Positions 43,914 to 54,800 of a stretch of DNA of 64,000 bases are shown here, piece after piece. A model generated the notes under the pieces. The model did no database searches, was not told the origin of the DNA, and worked only from the letters and a program-made list of their open reading frames with translations. The stretch is from CAVZTX01 sp963778375 (lineage in GTDB: Bacteria > Chloroflexota > Ktedonobacteria > Ktedonobacterales > Ktedonobacteraceae). Both the position numbers and the translations under genes were made by a program. The stretch lies in contig CAVZTX010000005.1 in assembly GCA_963778375.1 (NCBI GenBank), positions 62,001 to 126,000 on the forward strand. Direction: 5' to 3'. Position 1 is the first letter of the stretch, and every line of letters begins with the position of its first letter.

Positions 43914-43988
43914 CTTATGTGATATAAAAATAATGCTCAGTTGCGAAATACAATCAATTTCTAGATAGTTGCAAAGAACAATGTTCCT

Positions 43989-46940
43989 ATGATACCTCAA
44001 ACGTTGGTGACGGTTCTTCAGCACAAGGACGAGCAAGAAGGACAACAATTATTATATACCCAGATTCCCGCATTCGATGATGAGGATCTTGGTGTGCTGG
44101 TGAAACTTATCAAAAGGGAATCTGAACGCCAATGGAATTATGATCCAGAGCTCTCATTTGTGCTGGCAGGATACCTAGTCACGATTGGTGAACTCACACG
44201 AAATCGCTATTACCATGCGCTTGGTCTAATGGCGCGCGGTGATGCACTGCGTCGTATGGACCGTTACCAGGATGCACTCCGATGTTTAAATGCTGCCGGA
44301 GAAGAATTTCTCTTGATAGGGGATGAGGTTGGATGGGCACGTACCCGCCTTGGCAGCGTCAGCGCCTGTATGCAGCTCAATCGCACAACTGAGGCGCTGG
44401 ATGATGCTGAGAAGGCCCGCGAAATTTTCATGCGCCATAGTAAACATGTACGTGCCGGCCAAATCGATGTCAATGCTGCTGTGATCAATTACGAACTAGG
44501 CCAGTATGATCAGGCGCTGCGTCTGTTTGACCGTGCTATAGAGAGCTACGCGTTGGAGGGTGAGGGTGTTGATCTGCATATTGCACGTGCACGTGGCAAT
44601 AAGGCTATTACCCTGGCTGCCCAGGGGAAGTTCCGTGAGGCTGTAGCGCTGCATGAGCAGGCCCGTGCCACTTTTGCTCTGTATGAGAAGCAGGAGATAT
44701 CTGTAGCGCGTGAAGAACTTAACATTGCTGAGATTTATGCGGCACAAGGGCACTACAGCCAGGCATTGCTGCTCTTTACGCGCAGTCGAAGTGTCTTTCA
44801 GAAGCATAACATGCAGTTCCAAGCTGCAGAGGTGGCTCAGAAAACGTGCCTGTGCCTCCTGCGTTTGAACCGCACGCATGAAGCGTATGAGCTTGCTGGC
44901 GAGACGGTTGACTTTTTCCGTCAATCGCAGGCGCAGCGCCATAATCTGGCGTACTCATTGGTTTATCAAGCTGAAGCTGCCACGCAGGAAGGCAATTTTA
45001 AGGGTGCCTATTCTATGTTGCAAGAGGCCAGCAACATTCTGGAGGAAATCGGCTTTATGGCCCTGGCGGCAATCGTTCGACTGCAACAGGCGGAACTCTA
45101 CTTTGCTGATGGGCAATTAGAGGCCAGCTTGCGAGAGGCGCGGCATGTCGCTGACGCATTTGCGGAACAGGAAGCTTTACCGCAGATGGCGCGAGCGGCG
45201 CTGCTGCAAGCCCGCATTGCTGTCGCTATGAGTGACATTCCAACTGCGCACTATCTCTGTCATCAGGCGTTAGACATTGCTCAGGGACAGGGACTACTCG
45301 AATTGAAGTACCATTGCAATTACTTACTTGGCTTGATCGCGGAGCAGCGTGGGGATCTGGATGCGGCAGCACGTTACTACGACCGGGCAGTGCAGGGTAT
45401 CGACGATGTGCAGAGCCATTTGGTGTTGGATGAGCGCACAACTTTCCTCGAAAACAAGGGCAACATTTACCAACATGCGATGATTCTAGCATTGAAGCGC
45501 GGCAATCGGGATTCGGCGCTGATCTATGTCGAGAAGGCGAAGTCGCGCGTGCTGGGTGATTACCTGCGCAACAACATTGATATTCGACTGCGTGCGGGCG
45601 ATAAGGCCGGAGAAGTTATTCTCGAAGACCTGGCGAAACTGCGTGAGGAACAGGCCTGGTATAGCTCGCTGGTCTACGAGGCCGAAAACGAAACGAATCT
45701 CGATGATACTGCTGTGATGCGTGTACGCGCTCAGGGACCCGCATACGCACGGCAGGAGATGCAGAAGCGCGAGCGTCGTATCGAACAGTTACTTGAGCAG
45801 ATACAGCTCCGTCTGGCCGGCGATCTGGTCTCCCGACAGAATCCGCACTGGACGAATAGCATTGTGACCTCGCTCTGGCCAAAGCTCGAGCGCACCACGT
45901 TGATGCTGGAATACTACCTGGCCGGGCAGGACTTGTATATTTTTCAGCTTACACGCGAGGGCGTCGACGTACAGGTTGTTCTCGGGGCTGTTCCAAAGTT
46001 AGAGCGCCTTCTCTCACTCTGGCGCGTGAATCTGGACCTTGCCGCGCAGGCAGCCGGTGGGAAAGATCGCGCTCAAGCCTTCTTAGGTTTGCAGGAAAAT
46101 AGCCTTGGTCTGCTGCAACGGTTTTATGACCTACTGCTCAAGCCTGTATCGAATAAGCTCAATGCCTGTAAGCACTTGATTGTTGTGCCCTATGGCATAT
46201 TGCACTACCTGCCATTCCATTGCCTCTTTGATGGCGTGCAGTTTGTCGTAGAGCGTCAGGATGTGTCCTATCTGCCTGCTGCGGCATTACTGGATATTTG
46301 CCGACAACGCGGACAGCGCATCGCGGATAAAGGAGTGAATCTACACAATTCACTAGTGTTAGGACTCTCTGAGGGCGGTCGTCTCGCGTATGCTGTGCGA
46401 GAGGCCGAGGCTGTGGCAAGGCAGTTGGGCACAACATGTGCGTTGAATGAGAATGCAACCACCTCCCTTTTGCGGCGTATGGGACCATATAGCCCGATTG
46501 TGCATATCGCCGCTCATGGCATGTTTCGGCTTGATGCTCCCAATTTCTCACATATTAAGCTGGCTGATTCCCAACTCAGCACTATTGAGGTATTTAATCT
46601 CGATCTCTCCTCGTGTTCCCTGGTTACCTTAAGCGCCTGTGAAACGGGACGAGCCATTGTTGGCGGAGTGGATGAAGTGATCAGTTTGGGACGCGGTTTC
46701 CTCTATGCAGGAGCAGCTTCACTTTTGCCGACGCTGTGGAAGGTAGACGACGCCAGCAGTGCGGAACTGATGGAAATGTTTTATCAAGCGCTGCTGAGCC
46801 GTGAATTTAGCAAGGCTGCTGCCCTCGCCGGTGCTCAGCGTGCATTCCTGGCCCGCGCACGTACGTCCATTCGTCCCTATCATGTGCATCCGTACTTTTG
46901 GGCAGCGTTCCACCTGATCGGTGATCCTGGACCGTTATAA
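43989..46940 (+). CDS. TPR-CHAT domain protein (predicted caspase-like protease)
   Basis: 983 residues. About eleven TPR-like helical hairpins (roughly 60-520; e.g. GRYRHALG-like YYHALGLMARGDALRRMDRY, ELGQYDQALRLFDRAIESYA, LGLIAEQRGDLDAAARYYDR), a helical connector (about 525-650) and a C-terminal CHAT peptidase domain (about 690-980). The catalytic His843 is in VHIAAHGMFRL and Cys884 in LVTLSACETGRA, so the site looks active. WKVDDASSAELMEMFYQALL and the end HPYFWAAFHLIGDPGPL are typical of the family. CHAT proteases cleave partner proteins, often on receiving a signal through the TPRs. The sigma/anti-sigma pair upstream suggests a signalling unit; substrates are not evident. No strong ribosome site is seen. 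Confidence 0.9.
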   Translation: MIPQTLVTVLQHKDEQEGQQLLYTQIPAFDDEDLGVLVKLIKRESERQWNYDPELSFVLAGYLVTIGELTRNRYYHALGLMARGDALRRMDRYQDALRCLNAAGEEFLLIGDEVGWARTRLGSVSACMQLNRTTEALDDAEKAREIFMRHSKHVRAGQIDVNAAVINYELGQYDQALRLFDRAIESYALEGEGVDLHIARARGNKAITLAAQGKFREAVALHEQARATFALYEKQEISVAREELNIAEIYAAQGHYSQALLLFTRSRSVFQKHNMQFQAAEVAQKTCLCLLRLNRTHEAYELAGETVDFFRQSQAQRHNLAYSLVYQAEAATQEGNFKGAYSMLQEASNILEEIGFMALAAIVRLQQAELYFADGQLEASLREARHVADAFAEQEALPQMARAALLQARIAVAMSDIPTAHYLCHQALDIAQGQGLLELKYHCNYLLGLIAEQRGDLDAAARYYDRAVQGIDDVQSHLVLDERTTFLENKGNIYQHAMILALKRGNRDSALIYVEKAKSRVLGDYLRNNIDIRLRAGDKAGEVILEDLAKLREEQAWYSSLVYEAENETNLDDTAVMRVRAQGPAYARQEMQKRERRIEQLLEQIQLRLAGDLVSRQNPHWTNSIVTSLWPKLERTTLMLEYYLAGQDLYIFQLTREGVDVQVVLGAVPKLERLLSLWRVNLDLAAQAAGGKDRAQAFLGLQENSLGLLQRFYDLLLKPVSNKLNACKHLIVVPYGILHYLPFHCLFDGVQFVVERQDVSYLPAAALLDICRQRGQRIADKGVNLHNSLVLGLSEGGRLAYAVREAEAVARQLGTTCALNENATTSLLRRMGPYSPIVHIAAHGMFRLDAPNFSHIKLADSQLSTIEVFNLDLSSCSLVTLSACETGRAIVGGVDEVISLGRGFLYAGAASLLPTLWKVDDASSAELMEMFYQALLSREFSKAAALAGAQRAFLARARTSIRPYHVHPYFWAAFHLIGDPGPL

Positions 46941-47021
46941 ACGGATATAGTTGCTTCGTGCTTTTTGACTAATTTTAGTGTACACTTATCAGAGAGCACA
47001 TCGGATAGCTTACAATTCTTG

Positions 47022-47077
47022 AAAGGCAGCCTGCAACGGCGCTACCGCGCCTACTGTTAGGCAGTCAGCAGGCTGAA
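47022..47077 (+). promoter_or_regulatory. Structured leader before hutF
   Basis: CAGCCTGC pairs with GCAGGCTG, closing a domain of about 55 bases with inner arms GGCGC/GCGCC and GCCTAC/GTTAGGC. It ends about 20 bases before the GGAGG ribosome site of hutF. A regulatory RNA role is possible; I do not recognise a known riboswitch. Confidence 0.35.
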
Positions 47078-47101
47078 AGGAACGTATCGAGGAGGCGCGG
47101 C

Positions 47102-48412
47102 ATGAAGCTTCTCGCCCCAGACTATGTCTATACTACCGAGGGTCTACAGGCAAATAAAATTGTCTCAATCTCTAATGATGGGCGCATCAGCTCTATAGAG
47201 CCGCGAGAAGCTCATACAGAAGAGCAACTCAATGAATCCGTAGAGGTTCTCTCCGGTGTAGCCCTCCTTCCTGGCTTTGTAAACGCCCATAGTCATGTTT
47301 TCCAACGCGCCTTACGTGGTCATACACATTATCCTCTCTCGCATCAGGGTACCGATACCTTCTGGACATGGCGGCATGCTATGTATGCGGAGGCGCAACA
47401 CTTGAATCCCGATCTGCTCTATGAAGGAGCATTACGTACCTATCGTGAAATGGTGTCGGCTGGCTATACAAGTGTAGGTGAGTTTCACTACGTTCACAAT
47501 CAACCAAGTGGACAGCCCTATGCTGATCCGAATGTGATGTCTGAAGCAGTGCTCCAGGCCGGGCGCATAGCAGGTATACGTGTCGTATTGCTGATGGCCG
47601 CTTACGCACAGGCCGGTTTTCATCAACCACCGCAGGAAGAGCAACTGCTCTTCTGTGACCCTTCGGTTGATTCCTATCTGGCTCGCGTCGAAGCGCTGCG
47701 TGTGACGGGTATTCCCGTTGGAGTAGCGCCTCATTCAGTGCGAGCGGTGCCGGAAGATTGGTTTCAGGAAATTGCGGACTACAGCCGCTCTTATAATTTA
47801 CCATTGCATGTCCATGCTGACGAGCAAGTGGCCGAGGTCGAGCAAACTGAGGCAGCATACCGTTGCCGACCGATTGAACTACTGGAGCAGTACGGTGCGT
47901 TGGGACCATTCACAACCATCGTTCATGCCACCCACGCCAATGATACGGAGATCGCACTACTCGCACAACAGGGTTGTACGGTGTGTGTGTGTCCCACCAC
48001 CGAAGGCGATTTAGGCGATGGCATTGCCCCTTATGTGGCATTTCGGACGGCAAATATTCCGCTGGCAATTGGCTCGGATAGCAATACGCGCCTTGATCCC
48101 ATGGAAGAACTACGCTGGGCCGAGTATTCTGCTCGTATGCGCTATCAACGCCGTCGCGTGCTCGTAAGCGACGAACAAGTTGCTCCCGGCTCGTTGCTGC
48201 TTGACTATGGTACGCGTTGCGGTGCTCAGGCGTTGGGCTTAGAGACGGGCAGCATTGCCCCCGGTATGTGGGCCGATTTCGTGGCCATCGATATGCATCA
48301 TCCCTCCCTTGCAGGCTGGACTCCCAACGATTTTTTGGATGTGCTCTTCTTCGGCTCGTCGTCTGTGGCTATTAAACAGGTATGGTTGGAGGGAAGAGTG
48401 GTCTGGTCATAG
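47102..48412 (+). CDS. hutF: Formimidoylglutamate deiminase
   Basis: 436 residues, amidohydrolase fold. Metal ligands in FVNAHSHVFQRALRGH (HxH), LHVHADEQVAEVE, IVHATHAND and GSDSNTRLDPMEELRWAEYS are exactly HutF-like. It deaminates N-formimidoyl-L-glutamate to N-formyl-L-glutamate in histidine breakdown. GGAGG precedes the ATG. No other hut gene is next to it. Confidence 0.9.
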   Translation: MKLLAPDYVYTTEGLQANKIVSISNDGRISSIEPREAHTEEQLNESVEVLSGVALLPGFVNAHSHVFQRALRGHTHYPLSHQGTDTFWTWRHAMYAEAQHLNPDLLYEGALRTYREMVSAGYTSVGEFHYVHNQPSGQPYADPNVMSEAVLQAGRIAGIRVVLLMAAYAQAGFHQPPQEEQLLFCDPSVDSYLARVEALRVTGIPVGVAPHSVRAVPEDWFQEIADYSRSYNLPLHVHADEQVAEVEQTEAAYRCRPIELLEQYGALGPFTTIVHATHANDTEIALLAQQGCTVCVCPTTEGDLGDGIAPYVAFRTANIPLAIGSDSNTRLDPMEELRWAEYSARMRYQRRRVLVSDEQVAPGSLLLDYGTRCGAQALGLETGSIAPGMWADFVAIDMHHPSLAGWTPNDFLDVLFFGSSSVAIKQVWLEGRVVWS

Positions 48413-48507
48413 GCCCTCATCGAAGAATATTCTGAACAAAGCCGTAGATGGTTTTCTTGACAATTTTTATAAACAGGACTATCCTATATGATATAGAGGA
48501 GTTTATT

Positions 48508-51500
48508 ATGTCATTTCTCGCGCGGCTGAGCCTCAAGAATCGGAGTCTCATAGCCTTAGCCACGATTGCCATCTTATTGATTGGTGCAATCGTGATCCCT
48601 ACGCTTAAACAGGAATTGTTTCCCTCGCTGAGTTTCCCGGCTATTTCTGTTGTGACGGTGGATGCCGGAGCATCGCCTGCCATTGTCGAGCACGATGTCA
48701 CCAATCCGTTGGAGCAAAGCATCCAGGGTATCGTAGGCATTCAACAGATGACTTCTTACTCGAACCAAGGGGTATCGATTATCGTCATCGAGTACAATTT
48801 CGGCACTGATATCAATCAGGCGAGCCAGACTCTGACACAACATATCAACCAGGCACAGGCAAGTTTGCCGACTGGCCTGACGCCACAAGTCCAAACCTTC
48901 GGCGTTGACTCGTTGCCTGTCATTCAGCTTGCCGTCACATCATCCCAAGACCCCGTCACGCTAGCCGCGCAGGTCAAACAGGATGTGGTACCTGCTCTGC
49001 AAGGCATCGATGGGGTTGCCAATACCAATGTAACCGGCGTGGAGCAGCAGATTGTTTCCGTGACGTTGAACCTCAAAAAAGTACAGGCTGCTGGACTGAC
49101 AGTGAGCCAGATCGAAGGTGTATTGCAGGCGAACAACATTACCCTGCCAGCCGGTCAGATCACCTCAAATGGGCAGACCCTACCGATTCAAGTCGGCAAT
49201 ACCTTCAACTCCATCGATGATCTCAAGAACCTGGTGGTTGGCGTATCTGTGCCACGCACCACGACGGGGTCACAGTTCCCGACCGGAACAAGCACCCGCA
49301 CCTCCTCGCAACTTCCCACAGGATCGCTGACGGTGAAGCCGATGCCTATCAAGCTCAGTGAAGTCGCAACGGTCGAGCAGACCCTCGCGCCTTCAACCTC
49401 GATCACGCGTACTAATGGCAAGCCAAGTATTGGCATCGCCATTACTAAAACCAATGATGGCAACACCGTCACCATTTCGCAGGCCATCCACGACAAACTC
49501 CCGGCGCTTGAACAGACCTTGGGATATAACGCAAAAATCTTTGTGGTTTCGGACCAATCACCATTCGTCAAAAGTTCGGTTGATGGATTGGTCTCGGAGG
49601 GACTGATCGGCGCGGGATTCGCCATTCTGGTGATCCTCGTGTTCCTTTTCTCGTTGCGCTCAACCCTGGTCACAGCGATCTCCATTCCACTTTCCGTCGT
49701 GATCGCTCTCATCGGGCTGGGGGTAGGTGGGTTTTCGCTCAACATTCTGACATTGGGAGCATTGACGATTGCAATAGGACGCGTGGTTGACGACTCCATA
49801 GTGGTGCTGGAAAATATCCAGCGTCACTTGCAGCAAGAAGTCAAAGCAGATAAACTCGCGACCATCATCGGTGCAGTGCGCGAGGTGGCTGGTGCTGTCA
49901 CTGCCTCAACCATTACGACCGTCTCTGTTTTTCTGCCAATCGCTTTCACCAGCGGCATTGTGGGTGAACTGTTCAGCTCATTTGCTATCACGGTGACGAT
50001 TGCCTTGCTGGCTTCGCTCTTTGTTGCCCTCACTATTATCCCGGTGCTGGCCTACTGGTTCCTGAAAGCGCCGAAAGTGCCTGTACAAAAAGGAGCAAAG
50101 GAGAAGCCAGCGCGTGAGAGAATGACGCTCCTGGAAAGAGGTTATGTACCCCTCGTACGCTGGACGATAAACCACCGTCTCATTAGCATTGTGGGCGCAT
50201 TGGTCATCTTTTTTGCTTCTATCGTCCTGATCCCCCGTCTGGGAACAAACTTTTTCAACAATTCTAGTCAGAACACCTTCTCGATTACGCAAACCTTGCC
50301 AGTAAGTACCGACCTACAGCAGACCAACAAGGCAGCTCAGCAGGTCGAAGCGGTACTTGCAAGTGTTCCAGGCATTCAAACCTACCAGGTCACGGTCGGC
50401 TCAAGTGGTTCGGTCGCCAGCTCGTTCAGTGGTGGAGGCGGGTCAAACAGCGCGTCCTTTGCCGTGACAACGGATCCGAACGCCGACCAAGTTGCTTTGC
50501 AACAGACTGTCCAGGACCGCTTGAATGCGCTAACGGGTGTAGGCACGATTACGCTAGGTGCCTCCAATCAAGGGTTTAACAGTTCAAATCTGGCCGTGAA
50601 CGTCCAGGCATCTAACGATCAAACGCTGAGGACTGCAACACAACTGGTATTGAATGCTGTGAAACAGGCACCTAATACAACAGATGTAACCAGCAATCTT
50701 GTCGATGCGTCACCCCTGATTAATGTGCAGGTTGATCCCAGCAAAGCGCTGCTCCAAGGCTTGACTGTTGCTCAAGCTGGTCAGGAATTGCGTATGGTGT
50801 ATAGCGGGTTGACCGTAACCAAGGTCACACTAGGTGGAACCCAGGAGGATGTGGATATTATGCTGGGCACGCCTAGCGATACGGTCCAGGGAATACAAAA
50901 CTTGCTTATTCCCGGTCCAACTGGCGACGTCAAACTAGGCGACATTGCGACCATCACGCAGACGTACGGCCCAACCCAGATTACACACCTCGGTGGAGTT
51001 CGCACTGCAACTGTAAGCGCGACTGTGACAAGTTCCAATGTGGGCGCGGTCAGTCAGAATGTCCAGCGAAGTATCAACAATCTCAGCCTGCCGAGTGGCG
51101 CTACCGTTTCTTTGGGTGGAGTAACAGCCAGTCAATCGCAGGCTTTTCAGGATCTAGGCCTCGCGCTGCTCATTGCAATTCTACTAGTCTACCTGGTGAT
51201 GGTGGCAACCTTCCGCAGCATCGTCCAGCCGCTCATCTTGCTGATTTCGATTCCGTTCGCGGCCACTGGCTCAATCCTCCTGATGTTGGTTACACATACT
51301 ACACTAGGGGTACCGGCTCTAATCGGTCTGCTGATGCTGGTAGGCATTGTAGTAACCAACGCTATCGTGCTGCTAGACCTGGTGAGGCAATACCGGGCAA
51401 AAGGACTGGATGCGCGCAACGCAGTGATCGAGGGAGGTCGCCGACGCTTGCGACCGATCTTGATGACAGCTATTGCTACCATTCTCGCCCTCGTGCCTAT

Positions 51501-51735
51501 GGCGCTTGGTCTGAGTAAAGCAGGTGTCTTCATCGCGGGTCCACTCGCTATTGTGGTCATTGGCGGGCTGACTACCTCAACCGTCTTGACCTTGCTACTG
51601 GTGCCCACACTCTATGTAATCGTCGAGGATATCCGGGGACGCTTTGGCCGGGGTCGCACTATGCCGCCTGTACCGCCAGCGGGTCGTGAGGATGTGGAAG
51701 CGGAGGATACCCAGGAGCTGCCTACACCCGCGTAA
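48508..51735 (+). CDS. RND-family efflux transporter (AcrB/MdtB-like)
   Basis: 1075 residues with twelve membrane helices and two large periplasm-type loops. GASPAIVEHDVTNPLEQSI and VGIQQMTSYSNQGVSIIVI are in the first porter region. The proton-relay Asp pair lies in AIGRVVDDSIVVLENIQRH. The second half has FVGGVTASQSQAFQDLGLAL-like GGVTASQSQAFQDLGLALLI, IPFAATGSILLMLVT and GRRRLRPILMTAIATILALV. ATG at 48508 is chosen for GAGGAG upstream. No membrane-fusion or outer-membrane partner gene is near, which fits a lineage without a classical outer membrane. Substrates unknown. Confidence 0.9.
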   Translation: MSFLARLSLKNRSLIALATIAILLIGAIVIPTLKQELFPSLSFPAISVVTVDAGASPAIVEHDVTNPLEQSIQGIVGIQQMTSYSNQGVSIIVIEYNFGTDINQASQTLTQHINQAQASLPTGLTPQVQTFGVDSLPVIQLAVTSSQDPVTLAAQVKQDVVPALQGIDGVANTNVTGVEQQIVSVTLNLKKVQAAGLTVSQIEGVLQANNITLPAGQITSNGQTLPIQVGNTFNSIDDLKNLVVGVSVPRTTTGSQFPTGTSTRTSSQLPTGSLTVKPMPIKLSEVATVEQTLAPSTSITRTNGKPSIGIAITKTNDGNTVTISQAIHDKLPALEQTLGYNAKIFVVSDQSPFVKSSVDGLVSEGLIGAGFAILVILVFLFSLRSTLVTAISIPLSVVIALIGLGVGGFSLNILTLGALTIAIGRVVDDSIVVLENIQRHLQQEVKADKLATIIGAVREVAGAVTASTITTVSVFLPIAFTSGIVGELFSSFAITVTIALLASLFVALTIIPVLAYWFLKAPKVPVQKGAKEKPARERMTLLERGYVPLVRWTINHRLISIVGALVIFFASIVLIPRLGTNFFNNSSQNTFSITQTLPVSTDLQQTNKAAQQVEAVLASVPGIQTYQVTVGSSGSVASSFSGGGGSNSASFAVTTDPNADQVALQQTVQDRLNALTGVGTITLGASNQGFNSSNLAVNVQASNDQTLRTATQLVLNAVKQAPNTTDVTSNLVDASPLINVQVDPSKALLQGLTVAQAGQELRMVYSGLTVTKVTLGGTQEDVDIMLGTPSDTVQGIQNLLIPGPTGDVKLGDIATITQTYGPTQITHLGGVRTATVSATVTSSNVGAVSQNVQRSINNLSLPSGATVSLGGVTASQSQAFQDLGLALLIAILLVYLVMVATFRSIVQPLILLISIPFAATGSILLMLVTHTTLGVPALIGLLMLVGIVVTNAIVLLDLVRQYRAKGLDARNAVIEGGRRRLRPILMTAIATILALVPMALGLSKAGVFIAGPLAIVVIGGLTTSTVLTLLLVPTLYVIVEDIRGRFGRGRTMPPVPPAGREDVEAEDTQELPTPA

Positions 51736-51756
51736 CTTGCTATGACGACGTGTTAG

Positions 51757-51795
51757 GCGAAATGGGCTCTAGTGCTGCACTGGAGTCCATTTCGC
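51757..51795. terminator. Bidirectional terminator between the RND pump and tricorn genes
   Basis: GCGAAATGGGCTC (51758-51770) pairs with GAGTCCATTTCGC (51783-51795) with one mismatch, in the gap between two convergent genes. Confidence 0.6.
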
Positions 51796-51852
51796 ACGAT
51801 CTCATATAGCATGCCAGCCCCAATCTATTGCGCTTGACTATATATTGTGTCC

Positions 51853-54800
51853 CTACAACCCCCGCCCTCTTCTCGGTCTCTCCTCCGTTTTCGGCTCCAA
51901 CGCCGGTTTCATTTCAATCTGCTTTAGTGCTTCCGCAATCGCTCGCTCCAATTGTGGATCAACATTACTGACATAATCCTGCGGCGCGATATCGACTTCG
52001 ATATCGGGATCGGTGCCGTAATTTTCCACATTCCAGCCCACATCCTTAAACCAGAAGGCGAATTCGGGCTGCGTGGTTCGAGTACCATCGACGAGGGCAT
52101 GGCGTGGAGAGATGCCGATTACGCCACCCCAGGTGCGCATACCAATCAGTGGCCCCAAACCCATCAGTTTGAAGCTGTGGCTGAAGATATCCCCATCAGA
52201 GCCCGCGTGCTCGTTGGTGAGAGCTACCATGGGGCCTCGTGGCGATTCTTGTGGATACGGCTCCGGCTGGTACCAGCGCGGAAAATCATAGCCGATGCGT
52301 TGGCGTGCTAGCTTCTCCAGCAAAAGACCTGAGACATGTCCACCTCGATTCCAACGTACATCGACGAGTAGAGCGGGGTAGTCATACTCGGTCAGGTAGT
52401 TGCGGTGAAATTCCGCGTAGCCGTTTGGACCCATATCGGGAATATGGATGTAGCCTACGCGCCCCTCAGAAAGAGTATGTACCATCTGGCGATTATTCTC
52501 AACCCACTCGCGGTAGCGAGCAGGTACATCATCTGAGAGCGCCTTGACAGTAATCACGCGAGTCTCTTGAGTTTCCGCGCTTTCAATAGTCAATTGCACC
52601 TCATTGCCTGCTTGATTGACGAGCAATTCCTGCGGACTGCGGTTGGATCCTGAGCGTTGTCCATTGATGGCGAGTATTGCATCGCCCTCCGCGACATTCA
52701 ACCCAGGACTGGTGAGCGGCGAGGTTGCTTCGCTATTCCAGGTGTCGCCCTTCACAATATGCGTGATGCGATAGCGGTTATTATCGCTATCATAGACCAG
52801 GTCTACTCCCAGGAAACCTTGTTGATAGTGCGGTCTTTGACGATATTCACCGCCCATCTCATACGCATGGGAGGTACCCAGCTCTCCCTGGATCTCCCAA
52901 AGGAGATCGGAAAGTTCCGCGCGTGAACCGACACGTTCCACAAGAGGGGCATATTGAGCGTAAATGGCATCCCAGTCTATGCCCGCCATATCTGCTGTCC
53001 AGAACTGCTCGCGTTGCAGTCGCCACGCCTCGGCAAACATCTGTTTCCACTCAGCCGCTGGTTGCACCGAGACCTTCACACGACGGAGATCAAGCCAGCC
53101 ATTTTCGCGGCTAGACCGGTCACCATTATCTGCCTTTGGTGGCTTATCGCCTGCTTTCAAAACGCGCAAGCGATTCCTGCTGCGGTACACCAACGTTTTG
53201 GCATCACGTGAGACTTCAAAGTCGTTGACGCTCTCGATGAGGTACTCATGTTTGTGTGCATCAAAATCGTAACTTTCGATATGCCCCTTTGGCTCATGTG
53301 GCTCTGAAGGATCATGCATGGTCCCTTCGATTGGAAAGCCAAGGAAAAGTGCCTTCCCCTTGATGCCTCGAATCAGGCGATAGCGTCCCTCTGATACAGG
53401 GAAAGGCACGGCACGTGAGGTGATGCCATCCAGGTCGATTACCATAGCTGGAGATTTTTTTGCCGTATCCTCTTTTTCGTCCTTTTCCTCATCTTCTTCC
53501 TGCTGAGCTTCCTCTGTACTATCCTGCGATTTCTTCCCTGTATCCTCCTTCTCTTTGTCCTTGTCCTTTTCTTTGTCAGCGGGGACTTTCGGTTCTGCAA
53601 TGAAAGGAGAGCGTAGGTCGCGTCGCAGCATGATCGCATATGGTTTCACGCCGCGTGGGAAGCTCAGATCGAATTGCAGGTTGTCGTATACAGGATTAAG
53701 CGTGCGATATCCTAAAAAGTACAGGTATTTCCCTTCAGGATCAAATGCTGGTGAGACATCTTGTAGCACCGGTTCGGTCGCAAAATGCGTTTCGCCGCTC
53801 TCCAGATTACAGAGCTTAATAGCTGTTTTTTGGCTGGTGAATGGAAAACCGTAGGCAAGCCAACGTCCATCGGGTGACCATGCAATGCCTTTAAGCCGAT
53901 AGTGCTCACTGCGGTCAAGCACACTCGCTGTGCCTTCTTCCAGGTCTACTACGATTAACTCATTGCGATGGTTGGTAATGGCAACGATATCATCCGTCGG
54001 TGATACAGCCATGTCGACGACCCGCCCAAATTCGATGTCAGCAAATGTTTGTGGCTCACTGGCATCTTCCGGGTTGAATACGATCAGGCTTTCGCGTCCC
54101 GTCGCGTCATTGACGGCTACGAGACGTTTACCGTCGTTGAGCCATGTTAGCATGCGATAGCGTACGCCGTCCAGTTCGCCATGCTGAAGCACTGGCCCCT
54201 CCCAGTTGCCCATTGAGAAAGCCTTGCCGCGTGCGGTAAGCGCGATGGCATAGCCCTGGGGATGTAACGTATACGTGTCAAGGTAGCTTGCGGCTGAGAC
54301 AAATTTGCGATTGCGCTGAGTGCGAATGCTCGGCAACTCCACGTTCAGGTGGTGAACTTTTTCAGTATCTGGATCCAGCAGGTAGAGTTCAGCGCCCGCG
54401 TGATAAACCATGCGCTGCCCATCGCTTGACAGGTGACGTGCATAGAAATCCTGGTGATCGGTATGGCGACGCAGGTCCTTACCTGAGGGCGTGCAAGAAT
54501 AGACATTTCCTACACCTTCGTAGTCGGAAAGAAAGTAGATGCGCTCGCCAACCCAGCATGGATCAGCAATATTCCCGCTGAGATTCAGGAGCCGCTGGAA
54601 TATACCGTTACCGCTGCTATCGCACCACAGGTGTCCAACTCTACCACCTCGATAGCGTTTCTGATGTGAGAAGTCTCGTATGTTTATATTACGACCAAGC
54701 ACAACTCCGCCTTGTGGTCCATACGAAACAGCATTTGCCATTCCATAGGGAAGCTGGCGAGGCTGTCCACCTTTGGGGTTGATCGCGTAGACCACCTGGA

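Noticed and set aside
48508..51735. Tripartite RND efflux operon
   Set aside because: No membrane-fusion or outer-membrane channel gene lies next to the pump.
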